DNA from: Drechmeria coniospora
Lineage: Eukaryota; Ascomycota; Sordariomycetes; Hypocreales; Ophiocordycipitaceae
DNA length: 64,000 nt
NCBI RefSeq assembly: GCF_001625195.1
Contig: NC_054391.1
Coordinates: 7,823,157 to 7,887,156, forward strand
Reading direction: 5' to 3'
Shown: piece after piece, positions 62,533 through 64,000 of the stretch
How the letters are laid out: the number at the start of each line of letters is the position of its first letter
How positions within the stretch are numbered: position 1 is the first letter of the stretch
The notes under the pieces: model-generated
Told to the model about the DNA's origin: nothing
Databases searched by the model: none
Seen by the model: the letters and a program-made list of their open reading frames with translations, nothing else
Program-made: the position numbers and the translations under genes

Positions 62533-62685
62533 AGATGTTGTAGTATCAGCTGTCATACCAGCAATCAGACGATAAAAATGTTTGAACAACAGAAATCAAC
62601 ATATGCGGGCGAAAACTCAGGCTAGGATGTCATGTAATAGACAGTAGGGTTGTGATAGGCCCTCAGTCAAGTCAGATTGGCGAAG
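62533..62685. other. Convergent intergenic region
   Basis: 153 bp between two stop codons facing each other; it must contain both transcript ends. AATAAA-like signals are not obvious (GATAAAAATG at about 62571 on the plus strand is the closest). Confidence 0.4.
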
Positions 62686-63904
62686 TCATGCGGGCCGGCC
62701 ACCGGCGAGATACATAAGAAGGCCAGGTGACTTGCTCCTCTTACGGTCGCTTTTCTTGCGGACCCATTCAAACTCGGGCTCGAGGTGGCGGTGCTTCTTG
62801 TCCTCAAACAGCAGCATACCACCGCCGCTGCGCCTCTCGCGAACGATCTTGGTATGTTTCCAAAATTGATCCTGTTCCCATTCAGGTACCCATCTCTTGA
62901 CTAATATATACTCCGGATCCTGCACAGCTCCAGGTCAGAAGAAATGAAAAAGATGTTTCAGGCTGATATTTGCTTACTGGATCGAAGTCAAAATCGACGC
63001 GGAATGTCCTCAAGGTTTCAATGGATAAATGCCGGCGGGCCATGCGAGTATACGTAGGTCGGACGCCTGGCTCCATGGTGGACCCATAACCTGTTGATTT
63101 GTTGATGATGGCAGCAATTGTCGTCTCATCTAGACCGGAATTAAGGAGGTCGTCCTGTAGCCGACGCTTATATTCCTTATCGTTCTCTTCTTTCTGCATC
63201 GCTTCCTTGGCGATGCGCTTGGCCTCATGCTTCTTGTATCGCTCAACGGCTTCAGTGGCCTCCTTCTCACGGAGTTTCTTCTCTTGGGCAGCGTGCTCTT
63301 CTTCTTGAAGACGCTTCAACTCAAGCTCCTTCTTGATTCGCGCCTCCTCGTCCGCGAGAGCCTGGCGCTTTTTCATGTCATCAAGTTCGCGCTTAGCTCG
63401 ACGAAGTTCTCCCTCGTCGCGATACTCCTTTGCCAAGCGACGCTCTTCTTTGTCGTGAGAATACACAAGCCGTAACTGTTCAAGCTCACGACGAGCATGC
63501 TCCGACTCCCAGTCCTCTCGCGTCCTGAAGGCTGACGAGCGCGAGCGCGAGCGTGGGTCAGGGCTGTGGCCGTGACAGACAGGGTGCCCGCGATGACCGC
63601 TTACCGCTTCGTCGTCTGACGAGCAATCGTTGTAAATACGATTATTGATGATCACGGGGTTGGCGGGGGTCAGAACAGGGGCGACAAGGGGAGGGCTAGC
63701 CCGGCGGGTTCGTGAGCGGGACCGAGAACGAGCCATTACAGTTGTGTGTCGTTCCGGAATGAAATAGCTAGGCCCCGTGGCGCCGACGCCTTGGTAACTT
63801 CGGGGACGCGGCTGGCTCTGAACATAGCTGATGGGATAGGGAGTGTAGCCACGGTGGCGGACGTGAATGTCAACGTCATCTTCGTCATGATAGTAATTGG
63901 CCAT
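62686..63904 (-). CDS. Uncharacterised fungal RS-rich coiled-coil protein
   Basis: Two exons, 62978-63904 and 62686-62919 (complement), with a 58-bp intron: donor GTAAGC, branch-like CTGAC, acceptor GTGCAG, phase 0. This gives 386 residues, joining ...FDFDP to DPEYILVKRWVPEW. I recognise no named family. Seen: a tyrosine-rich acidic N-terminus; RS repeats (ARSRSRSRTRR about 58-68 and RSRSRSS about 118-124); a long charged coiled coil (about 130-250) rich in K, E and R; then a compact conserved-looking part (YTRMARRHLSIETL about 285-298, and VKRWVPEWEQDQFWKHT after the junction); and a basic tail (KKSDRKRSKS) before a hydrophobic end. RS repeats with a basic coiled coil could suggest an RNA-associated nuclear protein, but that is inference. 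The start is the first ATG of the frame. The gene is undamaged. Confidence 0.8.
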
Positions 63905-64000
63905 AATTCTCCTGCGGCGGCGGTGAAAGTGGAGGTTCTACAGTTCACTGACTATCGCTTGGTGTATCCAGCCGAACAGTGAGAATTGACGAAGGGTGGG
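63905..64000. promoter_or_regulatory. Upstream of the coiled-coil gene, to the window end
   Basis: 96 bp of normal-composition DNA upstream of the start codon on the minus strand. It is too short to judge; an upstream exon or promoter elements could lie outside the window. Confidence 0.35.

Overview
The window is fungal nuclear DNA, almost certainly from a filamentous ascomycete. The genes have short introns with fungal donor, branch (CTGAC) and acceptor sites. About 58 kb of it is repeat DNA in which CpA/TpG is very scarce and TpA very common, the signature of repeat-induced point mutation (RIP). I cannot name the species from the sequence.

Layout. Positions 1-4.35 kb are a dense nest of solo LTRs and element ends. 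An island of normal composition at about 4.6-6.1 kb holds one intact two-exon gene for homoisocitrate dehydrogenase (lysine biosynthesis, alpha-aminoadipate pathway). From 6.1 to 59.4 kb there is only retrotransposon material, all of it decayed. It contains: a Ty3/gypsy family here called Gypsy2 (171-bp LTR; one complete copy at 50276-57905 and several nested or broken copies); a second gypsy element with a chromodomain remnant, Gypsy1 (35008-41889, 191-bp 3' LTR); two complete copies of one Ty1/copia element in opposite orientation (8643-15425 and 22874-29753, all four LTRs 737 bp); and many solo LTRs, most with 5-bp target site duplications (TSDs). From about 59.4 kb the sequence becomes normal gene space: COG8 (Golgi tethering complex), a Hem25/SLC25A38-type mitochondrial glycine carrier, and a convergent gene for an uncharacterised RS-rich coiled-coil protein.

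The most informative structure is the insertion history. TSDs and split LTRs show that the two halves of one Gypsy2 element now lie at 31285-31945 (minus) and 43258-49918 (plus), so part of the island has been inverted since those insertions. Other points: the copia primer binding site matches an anticodon stem-loop (half-tRNA priming) rather than a tRNA 3' end, the elements carry several coding and noncoding minisatellites, and a perfect Gcn4/CpcA-type site lies inside the lysine gene's intron.

The four genes do not form a pathway or cluster. They are housekeeping genes beside or inside a heterochromatin-like block. I found no convincing novel defence, CRISPR or biosynthetic system. All repeat comparisons were made by eye, so element ends without a stated TSD are approximate.
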